Assembly: GCF_004341845.1 (NCBI RefSeq)
Contig: NZ_SLVB01000002.1
Coordinates: 434,001 to 498,000 of the forward strand
Direction of reading: 5' to 3'
Length of the DNA: 64,000 bases
Origin: Novosphingobium sp. PhB165
Lineage (GTDB): Bacteria; Pseudomonadota; Alphaproteobacteria; Sphingomonadales; Sphingomonadaceae
Shown here piece after piece: positions 56,402-64,000 of this stretch; the stretch's first letter is position 1; each line of letters opens with the position of its first letter. Under the pieces are notes generated by a model, which searched no databases, was not told the origin of the DNA, and saw only the letters and a list, made by a program, of their open reading frames with translations. Made by a program: the position numbers and the translations under genes.

Positions 56402-58096
56402 TCACACGAGCCGGCTGGCCGCCAGCTGGCGAAGGTCGGCCGTCTTGATCTTGGCGCTTCCGGTGGTCTTGAGTTCGTCTTCGGCGAAAAACAGGACCAT
56501 GCGCGGGACCTTGAAACTCGCAAGCCGCTCGCGGGCATAGGCGCGGATCTGTTCGGGGGAGGGCGCCGCGCCTTCCAGCGGCACCACGCAGCTGACCACG
56601 AGTTCGCCCAGCAGCGCGTCGGGCAAACCCACCGTCTGTGCGATCTTCACCCCTGGACAGTCGCGCAGCACCGCGTCGATCTCCAGCGGTGAAACGTTGG
56701 CGCCGCCCGTCTTGATGATGTCGTTGAGCCGGCCCTCCCAGAACAGACGGCCCTCAGCGTCCAGCCAGCCACCGTCTCCCGTGTGGAAGAAGCCTTCGTC
56801 ATCCAGCGTATCGTCCAGCGGGACGCCAAGATAGCCCAGCATCAGCGTTGGTCCCTTCACGGCGATTTCGCCGCGTTCGCCAAGCGGCACGGCGGAGCCG
56901 GTCATCGGATCGACGATGCGGATCGTCGATCCTGCGGTCGGGCGTCCATGACTGCCCGCAGCGTCGCTTTCCGGCGTACCGGCTGGAAAGACCGAGATCA
57001 GCGTGAACGTCTCGGTGCTGCCGTAGGCGCGCGGTTCGGTCCAGTTGGCCGAAACCGTCGGGTGATTGGCGAGCGGGAAGGCGCCGTCCAGGTAGCGCAG
57101 GGCTGAAAGATCCGCCTCCGTATAGCCGGGCACGGCCTCAAGCTGCGGCCACTGATGCGGCCAGGCGAGCAGCATCGTCGCTTTTTCCGCCTGGATCAGC
57201 GCCAGCGCCGCTTCGGGATCGAACCAGCGCTGGAGCAGCAGGCAGCCGCCCGAAGACAGCGTTCCCCCCAGCGCCATGGTGAAATTGCCCGAGAAGAAGA
57301 ACCCGTTCGCGGACCACGTCCGCGGCGGCTCATCGATCCCGTACCATGTCTTCCAGCGCCAGAGTTGCAGGCAGATCGCACGATGTGCGGAGAGAATGCC
57401 TTTCGCCTTGCCGGTCGATCCGGAAGAGAAGAACAGGGCGCCCGGATCGCTTGGCAGGACGGCTGCCGCGCAGGCCTCGATCACGGCATCGGGAACACCG
57501 TCGCCACGGGCAAGGAACGAAGACCAGCCTTCGACGGCGCCACTGCCTTCGTCGCCATCGATGCGCGCGATATGCGTCAGGAAGGGGAACCGGGCAGAGA
57601 GCAGGGCGCCCGGCGCGCTTCCCCCGATGGACGGCTCCAGTTCGCCCAGCATCGCGGCGAAGTCCTTTTTGAGGACATGACGCTCAAGCAGCAGGACCGA
57701 GCAGCACGACGCCTCCAACACGGCGCCGAGTTCCGGCGCGGTGAAGAATGTGCTGATGGTCGTGGCGATGCCGCCTGCCAGCGCGGTGCCGAACAGGCAG
57801 GAGAGGAACTCCAGTCGGTTCGTCATCAGCAGGCCAACCCGCGTGCCCTTGCCGACGCCGCAAGCCTTGAGTGCGCGCGCGACTTCGTTGGCGCGCGCCC
57901 ACAGGTCGTCATAGGTCCAGCGCACCGCGGCGCCGTCAAGGTGGATCACGGCGGCTTCGGCGGGGCCGTGACGCTCCATGACTTCGCGCAGATAGGCGCC
58001 CAGCGTCAGCGCGCCGCATCCGGCTTCCTCGGCGAGCGGAATGCCGTGCGCGTAAGACAGTCCCGCAGTATCGCGTTTCGCGTAAACGTGGGTCAT
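56402..58096 (-). CDS. Acyl-CoA ligase (AMP-forming)
   Basis: ANL-family synthetase of 564 residues. Motifs: FFSSGSTGKAKGI (P-loop) near 225, YGSTETF near 355, TGDGGWLDAEGRLFW hinge, and the catalytic lysine in GSAKIKT near 550. Adenylates a carboxylic acid and couples it to CoA. It is second to the CMD-type and SnoaL-type genes in an operon with a Ddn-like and an EthD-like protein, suggesting side-chain or ring degradation of a hydrophobic acid. Substrate unknown. Confidence 0.9.
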   Translation of the reverse strand: MTHVYAKRDTAGLSYAHGIPLAEEAGCGALTLGAYLREVMERHGPAEAAVIHLDGAAVRWTYDDLWARANEVARALKACGVGKGTRVGLLMTNRLEFLSCLFGTALAGGIATTISTFFTAPELGAVLEASCCSVLLLERHVLKKDFAAMLGELEPSIGGSAPGALLSARFPFLTHIARIDGDEGSGAVEGWSSFLARGDGVPDAVIEACAAAVLPSDPGALFFSSGSTGKAKGILSAHRAICLQLWRWKTWYGIDEPPRTWSANGFFFSGNFTMALGGTLSSGGCLLLQRWFDPEAALALIQAEKATMLLAWPHQWPQLEAVPGYTEADLSALRYLDGAFPLANHPTVSANWTEPRAYGSTETFTLISVFPAGTPESDAAGSHGRPTAGSTIRIVDPMTGSAVPLGERGEIAVKGPTLMLGYLGVPLDDTLDDEGFFHTGDGGWLDAEGRLFWEGRLNDIIKTGGANVSPLEIDAVLRDCPGVKIAQTVGLPDALLGELVVSCVVPLEGAAPSPEQIRAYARERLASFKVPRMVLFFAEDELKTTGSAKIKTADLRQLAASRLV

Positions 58097-58102
58097 GGCC
58101 GG

Positions 58103-58618
58103 TCAGGTCGTCCGGATGCCGGTGGCGTCTTCGGCGCGAAAGACCGGAATTTCCTCGGCCGCCTTGAACATGACCAGCGGAAGCACCCGGCTCGTCGATC
58201 TCTGGTAGGTCTCGTAGAAGGGATGGCAGTCGATGAAGAAGGACCAGACCTTCTCGCGCTCGGCGCCTTCGGGCTCTCGCCAGGTGCCCCGGAATGCCTG
58301 CGTCGCGATCTGGAATTCGATTTCGGGCTGGTCGACGATATTGAGATACCAGGCCGGATGATGATCGGCGCCGCCCTTGGACGCGCAGATCACCACTTCG
58401 CCGCCGATATCGGCGTAGCACAGCGGCGTGATGAAGATCTTGCCGCTCTTGCGGCCGGTGTACTTGACCAGGCAATGCGTGGCGAAGGCACGGCCGCCCA
58501 CGGCCGTGATGTCCATGATGTGGCCCTGAACGCCGCCGGAGGAGAGATACATCTCACGGTGCTCGCTCACCCAGTCGCGCCGGGCTTCGCGGATCACCTG
58601 CATGCTTTCGTCACTCAT
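58103..58618 (-). CDS. Ddn-like (F420/deazaflavin-type) oxidoreductase
   Basis: Split-barrel protein of 171 residues of the nitroreductase/deazaflavin-dependent family. The signatures YTGRKSGK, TPLCYA, ASKGGADHHPAWYLN and EFQI match Ddn-type F420H2-dependent quinone reductases. It is odd in a proteobacterium, since F420 is mainly actinobacterial; some relatives use FMN, FAD or haem. Six bases separate it from the ligase gene and five from the EthD-like gene, so it is co-transcribed. Confidence 0.8.
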   Translation of the reverse strand: MSDESMQVIREARRDWVSEHREMYLSSGGVQGHIMDITAVGGRAFATHCLVKYTGRKSGKIFITPLCYADIGGEVVICASKGGADHHPAWYLNIVDQPEIEFQIATQAFRGTWREPEGAEREKVWSFFIDCHPFYETYQRSTSRVLPLVMFKAAEEIPVFRAEDATGIRTT

Positions 58619-58623
58619 CCGCT

Positions 58624-59046
58624 TTACTCCGCTTCATCGCCATGGCGAAGCACGACATGTGTCGCCTCGCCATGCGGACCCATTGGGGAATCGTAATCGA
58701 TCACCGAGCAGACCGGATTGGCATGGCTGGCGAACAGGCGGCGCTCATCCTCCATGGTCATCGGCAGACGCGCGGGATCGGAAATGATGCGCTGCGAGGC
58801 TTCGAAATCCTCGCGGCTGTTCCACCAGATTTCCATCAGACAGTCATAACCCGGATCATGAATTTCGCCCGTTACGGGATTGCGCTCGGGCGTGAGATAG
58901 CGGCGGACATAGCGTACCGCGTTCGGGAGCGCGGGCTTCGCGCCCATCTTCTTCGCAAGCTGCGAATGCTGGTTTTCGTAATAGTCGAGGAAGGCGTCCA
59001 TCGACATGTCGGGCCGCTTCCGGAAGAAGCAGATCTGTTTGAACAT
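58624..59046 (-). CDS. EthD-domain protein
   Basis: Small dimeric ferredoxin-like-fold protein of 140 residues in the EthD/dabb group. MFKQICFFRKRPDMSMDAFLD is the usual start, followed by NQHSQLAKKM (H as a possible catalytic residue). EthD was first seen beside P450s for ether degradation; others are involved in polyketide cyclisation or stress. The ATG at 59046 is preferred over an in-frame start at 59088. It is the first gene of the reverse-strand operon and divergent from the LysR gene. Confidence 0.8.
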   Translation of the reverse strand: MFKQICFFRKRPDMSMDAFLDYYENQHSQLAKKMGAKPALPNAVRYVRRYLTPERNPVTGEIHDPGYDCLMEIWWNSREDFEASQRIISDPARLPMTMEDERRLFASHANPVCSVIDYDSPMGPHGEATHVVLRHGDEAE

Positions 59047-59139
59047 CGGGCATCCCCACTTGTCGTTATGGCATGAGCATTGCGGCAAGCGGGGTATGAG
59101 GTCTAATGCTGAATTCGTGTATCTCCATGCGGATTGTTT

Positions 59140-60009
59140 ATGGACCTATCGCTCGGCAAGCTTCAGCATCTGGTTTCCGTAGCGCGCTGCGGAAGCTTCT
59201 CGCGCGCGGCGATGGAACTCAATCTCAGCCAGCCGGCGCTGAGCCGCAGCATCGCGACGATCGAGGAACGCTACGGCTTCGCGATCTTCAACCGTGTGGG
59301 CCACGGCGTCGAGCCCACGGCGGCAGGGCTTCAGGTGCTGGAACAGGCGCGTCCCCTGCTTGAGGGACTGCGGGTCTTCGAAAGCAACATGGGCCTTCTG
59401 GCGGGCGGGCGCGGGGGGCGACTGTCGATGGGAATGGCGCCGCTGCTGGCCAGCGAGCTGGTCCCCCGCTTCACCGGCGACTTCTTCGGCACCAGCGATA
59501 CGCAGCTTCGCGTCATGGTCCGCCCGGGTGAGGAACTGGTCGAGGCCCTTGCCAACAACGAAGTCGAAATGATTTTCTTCCCCGGCCCGCACGTTGCCGA
59601 CGCCGGGGAAATCGAACTGGAACGAGTTGGCGATGCGCGGCCCGCCTGTGTGGTCCGACAAGGTCATCCCCTGACGGGCCGAAAAAATCTGCAACTTGCC
59701 GATCTGGCGGACTATCCCTGGGCCAGTTCGGTCGAAGATCCGGTGGGCCCCCCGATCCCGAGCCGATCGCGCATGGTCTGCGACAATTACCATATCCTGC
59801 GCGATGCGGTGATGGCCACGGAGCTAGTCTGCATCTGTTCGCAGGCTTTCATAGCCGAAGAACTGCGCGATGGCCGACTGGTGGAGATCGTCATCGACGG
59901 ATTGCCGCTGCCCCCTACCGCAATCTTCGCAGGGCGCCTCAAGGGGAGGGTCCATTCGCCGCTTGCGGCAAGGGCACTGGCCGCGATACGCGGCTATCTG
60001 GCGGCATGA
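59140..60009 (+). CDS. LysR-family transcriptional regulator
   Basis: Regulator of 289 residues. N-terminal winged helix (about 5-65): LVSVARCGSFSRAAMELNLS, PALSRSIATIEERYG. The rest is a periplasmic-binding-protein-like effector domain. The ATG at 59140 is used; a TTG two codons earlier is also in frame. It is divergent from the EthD-led operon and is the likely regulator of it (LysR proteins typically activate divergent catabolic operons). Confidence 0.87.
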   Translation: MDLSLGKLQHLVSVARCGSFSRAAMELNLSQPALSRSIATIEERYGFAIFNRVGHGVEPTAAGLQVLEQARPLLEGLRVFESNMGLLAGGRGGRLSMGMAPLLASELVPRFTGDFFGTSDTQLRVMVRPGEELVEALANNEVEMIFFPGPHVADAGEIELERVGDARPACVVRQGHPLTGRKNLQLADLADYPWASSVEDPVGPPIPSRSRMVCDNYHILRDAVMATELVCICSQAFIAEELRDGRLVEIVIDGLPLPPTAIFAGRLKGRVHSPLAARALAAIRGYLAA

Positions 60010-60064
60010 TGCCTCGGCCTGATCCGACCCATAGCCGATAACAAGAACAGAGATGGAAGCGTGC

Positions 60065-60808
60065 ATGGATATCGAGATCGCGTTCGTCCACGGCGGCGGG
60101 CAAGGCGGATGGGTGTGGGGGGAGACCATCGCCGCCCTCAATCTGCAGTCCGGCGGTTGCAGGACCGTGGCTCTCGATGCCCCGGGCTGCGGCACCAAGC
60201 GGGGCCGGGTTACCGCCGAAGTTAGCCTTGATGACGTGGCGGAGGAGATGATCGCCGATATCATCGCTGCCGGTCTGAAGCGGCCGTTGCTGGTCGGTCA
60301 TTCACAAGGCGGTCAGGTCATGTCGCTGATGCTGGCCCGGCGTCCTGACCTGTTTCGGCGCGCGGTCTATGTCTCGTGCTCCATACCTCTACCAGGCCGG
60401 AGCGTTCGTGCGCTGATGGGCTCCGGAATTCAGGGCACCAATCCCGACGAAGTCGGCTGGCCTTTCGATCCAAAGACCGAAAACCCCGCGGATCGCTATC
60501 CTCAGATGTTCTGCAACGACATGGATGAGGCCCAAAGATCGACGTTTCTGGCGAACTTGGGTGCCGACACATGGCCTTTGTCGACGTACGAATACACGTC
60601 ATGGCGATACGATCATCATGGTATAGTGCCGGCGACATACGTCGTCTGCCTCGTCGATGGCATATTGCCGGTTCGTTGGCAGGAGCGGTTCGCCGAACGC
60701 TTCGCAGCCGATAGGATCGTGCGGATCGATGCTGGGCATCAGGCGATGAATACGAGGCCGCATGGTCTCGCGGAGATTTTGCGGCAAGAAATGGTGGCCA
60801 GCCACTAA
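60065..60808 (+). CDS. Alpha/beta hydrolase
   Basis: Soluble hydrolase of about 247 residues. HGGGQGGWVW near the start forms the oxyanion region, the nucleophile Ser is in LLVGHSQGGQVM near 90, and the His is in IDAGHQAMNT near 227. The family covers esterases, C-C hydrolases and cofactor-free dioxygenases. ATG at 60065 has GGAAG upstream; 60053 adds four residues. It follows the LysR gene by 55 bases. Confidence 0.85.
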   Translation: MDIEIAFVHGGGQGGWVWGETIAALNLQSGGCRTVALDAPGCGTKRGRVTAEVSLDDVAEEMIADIIAAGLKRPLLVGHSQGGQVMSLMLARRPDLFRRAVYVSCSIPLPGRSVRALMGSGIQGTNPDEVGWPFDPKTENPADRYPQMFCNDMDEAQRSTFLANLGADTWPLSTYEYTSWRYDHHGIVPATYVVCLVDGILPVRWQERFAERFAADRIVRIDAGHQAMNTRPHGLAEILRQEMVASH

Positions 60809-60863
60809 TGCGGCAGGGAATGCCGATTTGTTGGATTGGCGGCGCGTTGGGCCTTGCGCGCGT

Positions 60864-60879
60864 TACCAACTGATCGGTA
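60864..60879. promoter_or_regulatory. TetR-type operator, copy 5
   Basis: TACCAACTGATCGGTA has the same two arms as the site at 7600-7615 and differs only in the three central bases. It lies 10 bases before the TetR start at 60890, the same distance as at 7600. Confidence 0.7.
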
Positions 60880-60889
60880 CAGCAGTTCC

Positions 60890-61501
60890 ATGGTTTCCAA
60901 GAATCAAAGAGGAACGCGCGAAGACGCTGCCGTTCGCAGAGCGCAGATCATCGACGAGGCAATCCGCCAGATCGGTCAGATAGGCTCGCGCGGATTTACC
61001 ATCCAGGGTCTGGCGAGCAAGTGCGGGATCTCCAACGCCGGGCTATTGTATTACTTCGGCTCCAAGGATGGCGTCCTGATGGCCTTGATCGATGAGATCG
61101 AGCGCCGCGAGGAAGTGATCGTGGCGCCGCTCGTGGCCGCCACGAAAAAATCCTCCGGGAACGGAAAAGATGCCTACCTGGCAATGGTGCGGTTGCTGCG
61201 CCGGATTATCGAGCGTTATCGGGAAATTCCCGAGCTTGGCCGCTTTCTCATCATCCTGCAGACGGATGCCATGGATCCCGCCCATCCGGCGCATGACTGG
61301 TTCCTGGCAAGGGCCGAGGAAACCGAAACCCTCTTTGCCCAATTGCTGCAGTCCTGGGCAGAGGATCCGGAAGAGACGGCTCGCATCTGCTACGCGCTGA
61401 TATTCGGCCTAGCCCGCCGGTGGTATGATAAGCCGGAATCGTTCGATTTGGGGGCCACGCTGGAGAACACCATTCGCGCATTGGTTCCATTCGAAAGGTG
61501 A
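60890..61501 (+). CDS. TetR-family transcriptional regulator
   Basis: Repressor of 203 residues, close paralogue of the regulator at 7626: both read GFTIQGLA, SNAGLLYYF, then a QTDAM segment. Helix-turn-helix about 20-65. The ATG at 60890 is chosen from the operator spacing and alignment. It stands 80 bases after the hydrolase gene on the same strand. It probably recognises the same operator set as the regulators at 7626 and 52426, raising the possibility of cross-talk. Confidence 0.88.
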   Translation: MVSKNQRGTREDAAVRRAQIIDEAIRQIGQIGSRGFTIQGLASKCGISNAGLLYYFGSKDGVLMALIDEIERREEVIVAPLVAATKKSSGNGKDAYLAMVRLLRRIIERYREIPELGRFLIILQTDAMDPAHPAHDWFLARAEETETLFAQLLQSWAEDPEETARICYALIFGLARRWYDKPESFDLGATLENTIRALVPFER

Positions 61502-61721
61502 CAGGCTGGTTTGCAGCTGCCCATACCGCAACTTGGTTGAGCAGCTTGCGGGCTTGCCACTCAGATTGGTGAAGCCGTGCCAATTGGCTGATATGTAAGG
61601 CTTGCGCCAATCGCTGCTTGTTTAAGGTCGCAATGATTTCGGTCCAGAAGGACTGTTGAAGGGTAGGGCCTTTGAAGGAGGCCCTGCGTCATAAGGAATG
61701 CGGCGCATTGCGCGCCGCACC
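61502..61721. other. Intergenic region with two hairpins
   Basis: About 220 bases between the convergent TetR and alginate-lyase-like genes, without a gene. It holds two stem-loops: AGGGCCT (61665-61671) with AGGCCCT (61679-61685), loop of seven, and GCGGCGC (61700-61706) with GCGCCGC (61712-61718), loop of five. Neither has a long T-run; at least one probably ends transcription. Confidence 0.5.
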
Positions 61722-62951
61722 TTACGTCTTGGTTCCTTCATCCAGCATGAGCAGCCATTCGACTGCGCCGTCCTCATCATTGCGTAGCTCCGGTTGCGCC
61801 GCCGCCGTCCGATGCAGTCCGGCGGCAATCGTCCGCCATTCGGGATCGAGATAAGCTGCCATCAGATAGACACGCTCAGCGGTCGCCGGTTTCCACGGCT
61901 CGTTCCGGAACAGAGGGTTTCCTGCTTCCGCTCGTTGCCGGTCGAAGGGTACGACGGACTTCACGAATTCGATATGTGACTGCTTGCCGCTGGCGAAGGC
62001 GCTGAGCCAGGCAAGCGTTCGTTGGAGGCTTCTGCCCTCTCTGCCTTGATAGCCGTACCAGTCTTCCCCATGCGCTTTTGCAGCGAGAGCGGCCATGAGC
62101 TGGGATGACAGGCTGAAATCCACGTAATGCAGCGCATCGCGCTGAGCAAAGTCGATGGTCGAACCATCCGGCAGGAGATTGGCGTCGACTTGCATTTCGA
62201 ACAGCATGCGCGCGCGCCGGATCAGATCATCGTCGCCGAGCTGAAAGGCTGCAAGGGTTGCCAGCTTGATCCGATGGCTCTGCCAATTGTTCGTCAACGT
62301 CGGTTTGATGGGAACGTCGCTTTTCTCCATGGCCTCGATATAGCCCGCCGCAAGCTGCTTCAAAAATAGGCTAACTTTCACGCGCATCGCCGTAGAGGCG
62401 TCGGGTGCGACAAGATCATAGGCGAGTATCATTCTGTCGAAACGCCCCTCGTCGATCGGATTGAAGGAGAGCGTATAGGTGGACACCCAGGCATCGATGT
62501 ACTGCGTGGCCTTGCGCAGATAGGCTCGATCACCCGTCAGCCGCCACGCCACCGCCAGATCGAACATGACGTCCATGTCTTCGAGACTGGCCTTGGCGGC
62601 CGCAATATCGCGGGCGTCTGAAACCTGACCTGTAATTCCGGGCGCTTGCGCCTGTCCGGAACTCACACCTTCAATCCGGATGTGTTTCGCCGGCCGTGGA
62701 TTACGTGTCAAAAAGACCTGTGCCCGGTCGAGGATAGCGCGTTTGAGGGTACCGCCCACCTTGCCTCGGGCGAAATCCGGGCCAAGGAGGGCATAGTCCG
62801 GTACCGCCATGGCTTGGGAAGGCAGGACTGCCCGAGCACTGACGGATGCCGGGGTGGCCATTAACCCTGCCACAGCGAGCGCCGCAGGTGCAAAGCGTGC
62901 GGTAAGAGCTGCAAACCAGTAGCGGCTCCACACCAATGGGGTTTGACGCAT
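61722..62951 (-). CDS. Exported alginate-lyase-family protein
   Basis: Secreted protein of 409 residues of the alginate lyase (PF05426, alpha/alpha toroid) fold. Signal peptide near residues 14-40. The core repeated-helix barrel includes the family motif NNWQSHR near 225 and HYVDFSLSSQ near 285, where alginate lyases place catalytic Asn/His and Tyr. ATG at 62951 overlaps the stop of the upstream glycosidase gene (TGATG); a GTG at 62960 is in frame. A uronate-polysaccharide lyase or a debranching hydrolase are both possible. Confidence 0.78.
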   Translation of the reverse strand: MRQTPLVWSRYWFAALTARFAPAALAVAGLMATPASVSARAVLPSQAMAVPDYALLGPDFARGKVGGTLKRAILDRAQVFLTRNPRPAKHIRIEGVSSGQAQAPGITGQVSDARDIAAAKASLEDMDVMFDLAVAWRLTGDRAYLRKATQYIDAWVSTYTLSFNPIDEGRFDRMILAYDLVAPDASTAMRVKVSLFLKQLAAGYIEAMEKSDVPIKPTLTNNWQSHRIKLATLAAFQLGDDDLIRRARMLFEMQVDANLLPDGSTIDFAQRDALHYVDFSLSSQLMAALAAKAHGEDWYGYQGREGRSLQRTLAWLSAFASGKQSHIEFVKSVVPFDRQRAEAGNPLFRNEPWKPATAERVYLMAAYLDPEWRTIAAGLHRTAAAQPELRNDEDGAVEWLLMLDEGTKT

Positions 62952-64000
62952 CAAAGGCACGCCCGGTTGCCGGCGCCGGGAATCTGGATGAAGGTTATGC
63001 TCAGAGCGGGCAGTGTTACGGCTTCGCTGGCGGCCTCCCGCGGATGCAGATCGGGCAGCTTGTCATCCGCCCCCAATTCAAGCGCGTGGCCATTCAGCAG
63101 GACGGACTTGGCTTGCAGTTCCGGCGCCGTCAGCGTGTAGATCCGCGCTTTTCCGTTTGTCTGGAGCGGCTGCGCCGCATTGCTGGCATTAATCGCGACG
63201 AGTGTTACCGCGCCTTTGCCTTGTGGCGCGCAATGCGCATAGATGTGCAGGCCAGGTTTGCCCGAATTTCCCGCATCCAGGACTGTTGATCCAACCAGGC
63301 GCTTCCAGAGCAGAGCCGCCCAATAGTTAGGTCTCGGCGTCAGTGTCTCTGGTTCCAGCATGCCGTAGTTGCCGCCCACCAGTGTTTGATGGAACACGAT
63401 ATTCGCGCCCAACTTGGCGAGTCTTCCCAGCTGATCGACGTAGCGGAAGGTGTCGAGGAAAGTCGCGCTCCACGGTGCGCCGCTGCAAGCCGCACCGGCG
63501 GTCTCGGTATTCCATATCGGCGCACCTGGCGCATAACGGTCCCGTAGCGCCTTGTGATCGAGAAATGACTTTTCGGTCCGGGCGAACCAACCATCGGTCA
63601 TCGACAGTTCGGGGCTCGTTCCCACCGGGGTGTCGGATGGGGCGCAACGCGGTGCGACTGCAGGATAGAAGTGGTATGAAATGACATCGAACTTGGGCGT
63701 TGGATTTCCCGACATCATCTGATCAGGATTAAGATTGCCGGGTAGTGGTATATTGGCCACGGCAACGTCGCCGGGGCCGACGATTTTCATCTTCGGCAGT
63801 GCCTGCGATGCGAAGGCCCGAAATGCGACCTGATCGCGGGCGAACCAGGCCGCGTCGTACTGCTTGGGCGCGCCGCCGTAATTTGGCAGATTAGGCTCAT
63901 TGAACAATTCGGCGGCGTCGACATCACCGCCGATGCTGTGGGTATATTCCACCAGCGGTCTGGCCTGTAGCGGTGTCCAGATGCCTTGCTTGTCACGAAC
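62951..64000 (-). CDS. GH79-like glycosidase, truncated by window edge
   Basis: C-terminal 349 residues of a clan-A glycoside hydrolase; the frame stays open to the right edge. The acid/base is in AELFNEPNLPNYGG, DVISYHFYP is the barrel's beta-strand, and the nucleophile candidate is in WNTETAGAACSG. The pattern is closest to GH79 heparanase/beta-glucuronidase. A beta-sandwich C-terminal domain follows. The stop overlaps the alginate-lyase-like start, so both are coupled. It suggests a glucuronate-containing polysaccharide as substrate. Confidence 0.75.
   Translation of the reverse strand, partial: VRDKQGIWTPLQARPLVEYTHSIGGDVDAAELFNEPNLPNYGGAPKQYDAAWFARDQVAFRAFASQALPKMKIVGPGDVAVANIPLPGNLNPDQMMSGNPTPKFDVISYHFYPAVAPRCAPSDTPVGTSPELSMTDGWFARTEKSFLDHKALRDRYAPGAPIWNTETAGAACSGAPWSATFLDTFRYVDQLGRLAKLGANIVFHQTLVGGNYGMLEPETLTPRPNYWAALLWKRLVGSTVLDAGNSGKPGLHIYAHCAPQGKGAVTLVAINASNAAQPLQTNGKARIYTLTAPELQAKSVLLNGHALELGADDKLPDLHPREAASEAVTLPALSITFIQIPGAGNRACL

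Overview
The window is GC-rich, densely coded alphaproteobacterial chromosome and looks like a sphingomonad, most likely Novosphingobium or a close relative. The D-mannonate dehydratase carries every active-site residue at the numbering I recall for the Novosphingobium aromaticivorans enzyme. TonB receptors, secreted glycosidases, Mo-hydroxylases, SDRs and small catabolic operons with their own GntR, TetR, IclR, LysR or Lrp regulators also fit that group. I see no rRNA, tRNA, CRISPR, transposase or phage gene. The whole window reads as accessory catabolic DNA.

Layout: (1) 1-6.4 kb, a uronate-type block: MFS carrier (cut by the edge), two paralogous FadR-type GntR regulators, manD and an exported propeller-like protein. 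(2) 6.5-16.9 kb: an SDR divergent from a TetR gene, then an overlapping operon (CoxG-like protein, three-subunit Mo-hydroxylase, TIM-barrel isomerase, acyl-CoA ligase, nitroreductase) and a small periplasmic protein. (3) 16.9-34.8 kb: TauD dioxygenase and SDR divergent from a GntR gene, an operon of four exported glycosidases (GH2, GH1, GH39-like, GH3), a TonB receptor, then a reverse-strand esterase, ThuA protein and PQQ/cytochrome c dehydrogenase. (4) 34.9-43.8 kb: IclR regulator, P450 with SDR, SMP-30 lactonase, FAD monooxygenase, three more SDRs and a TetR. (5) 43.9-48.8 kb: a branched-chain 2-oxoacid dehydrogenase operon (E1 alpha, E1 beta, E2, preceded by a small ACT-like protein) divergent from an Lrp/BkdR-type regulator. 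(6) 49-61.5 kb: LVIVD protein, carboxylesterase and TetR; a six-gene reverse operon (EthD, Ddn-like, acyl-CoA ligase, SnoaL-like, CMD-like, alpha/beta hydrolase) divergent from a LysR gene; then a hydrolase and another TetR. (7) 61.7-64 kb: an alginate-lyase-like protein and a GH79-like glycosidase cut by the right edge.

The most informative signals lie between genes. Four families of repeated sites tie the blocks into regulons. A TACCAAC-N3-TCGGTA operator recurs beside three paralogous TetR genes and the small periplasmic gene. A promoter module (TTGAC, about 17 bp, TAACAAT-like, then GACGAACA) precedes the P450, FAD-monooxygenase, lactonase and two SDR genes in one orientation. ATTGTATACAAT-like sites bracket the glycosidase cluster. 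A perfect AAATTGCGCAATTT palindrome sits between bkdR and the bkd operon.

A working picture: glycosides or glucuronate-bearing glycans are taken up and stripped of sugars in the periplasm, uronates feed through mannonate, and the freed aglycones or other hydrophobic acids are oxidised by the P450, Mo-hydroxylase, SDR and acyl-CoA modules. The real substrates cannot be read from sequence alone.
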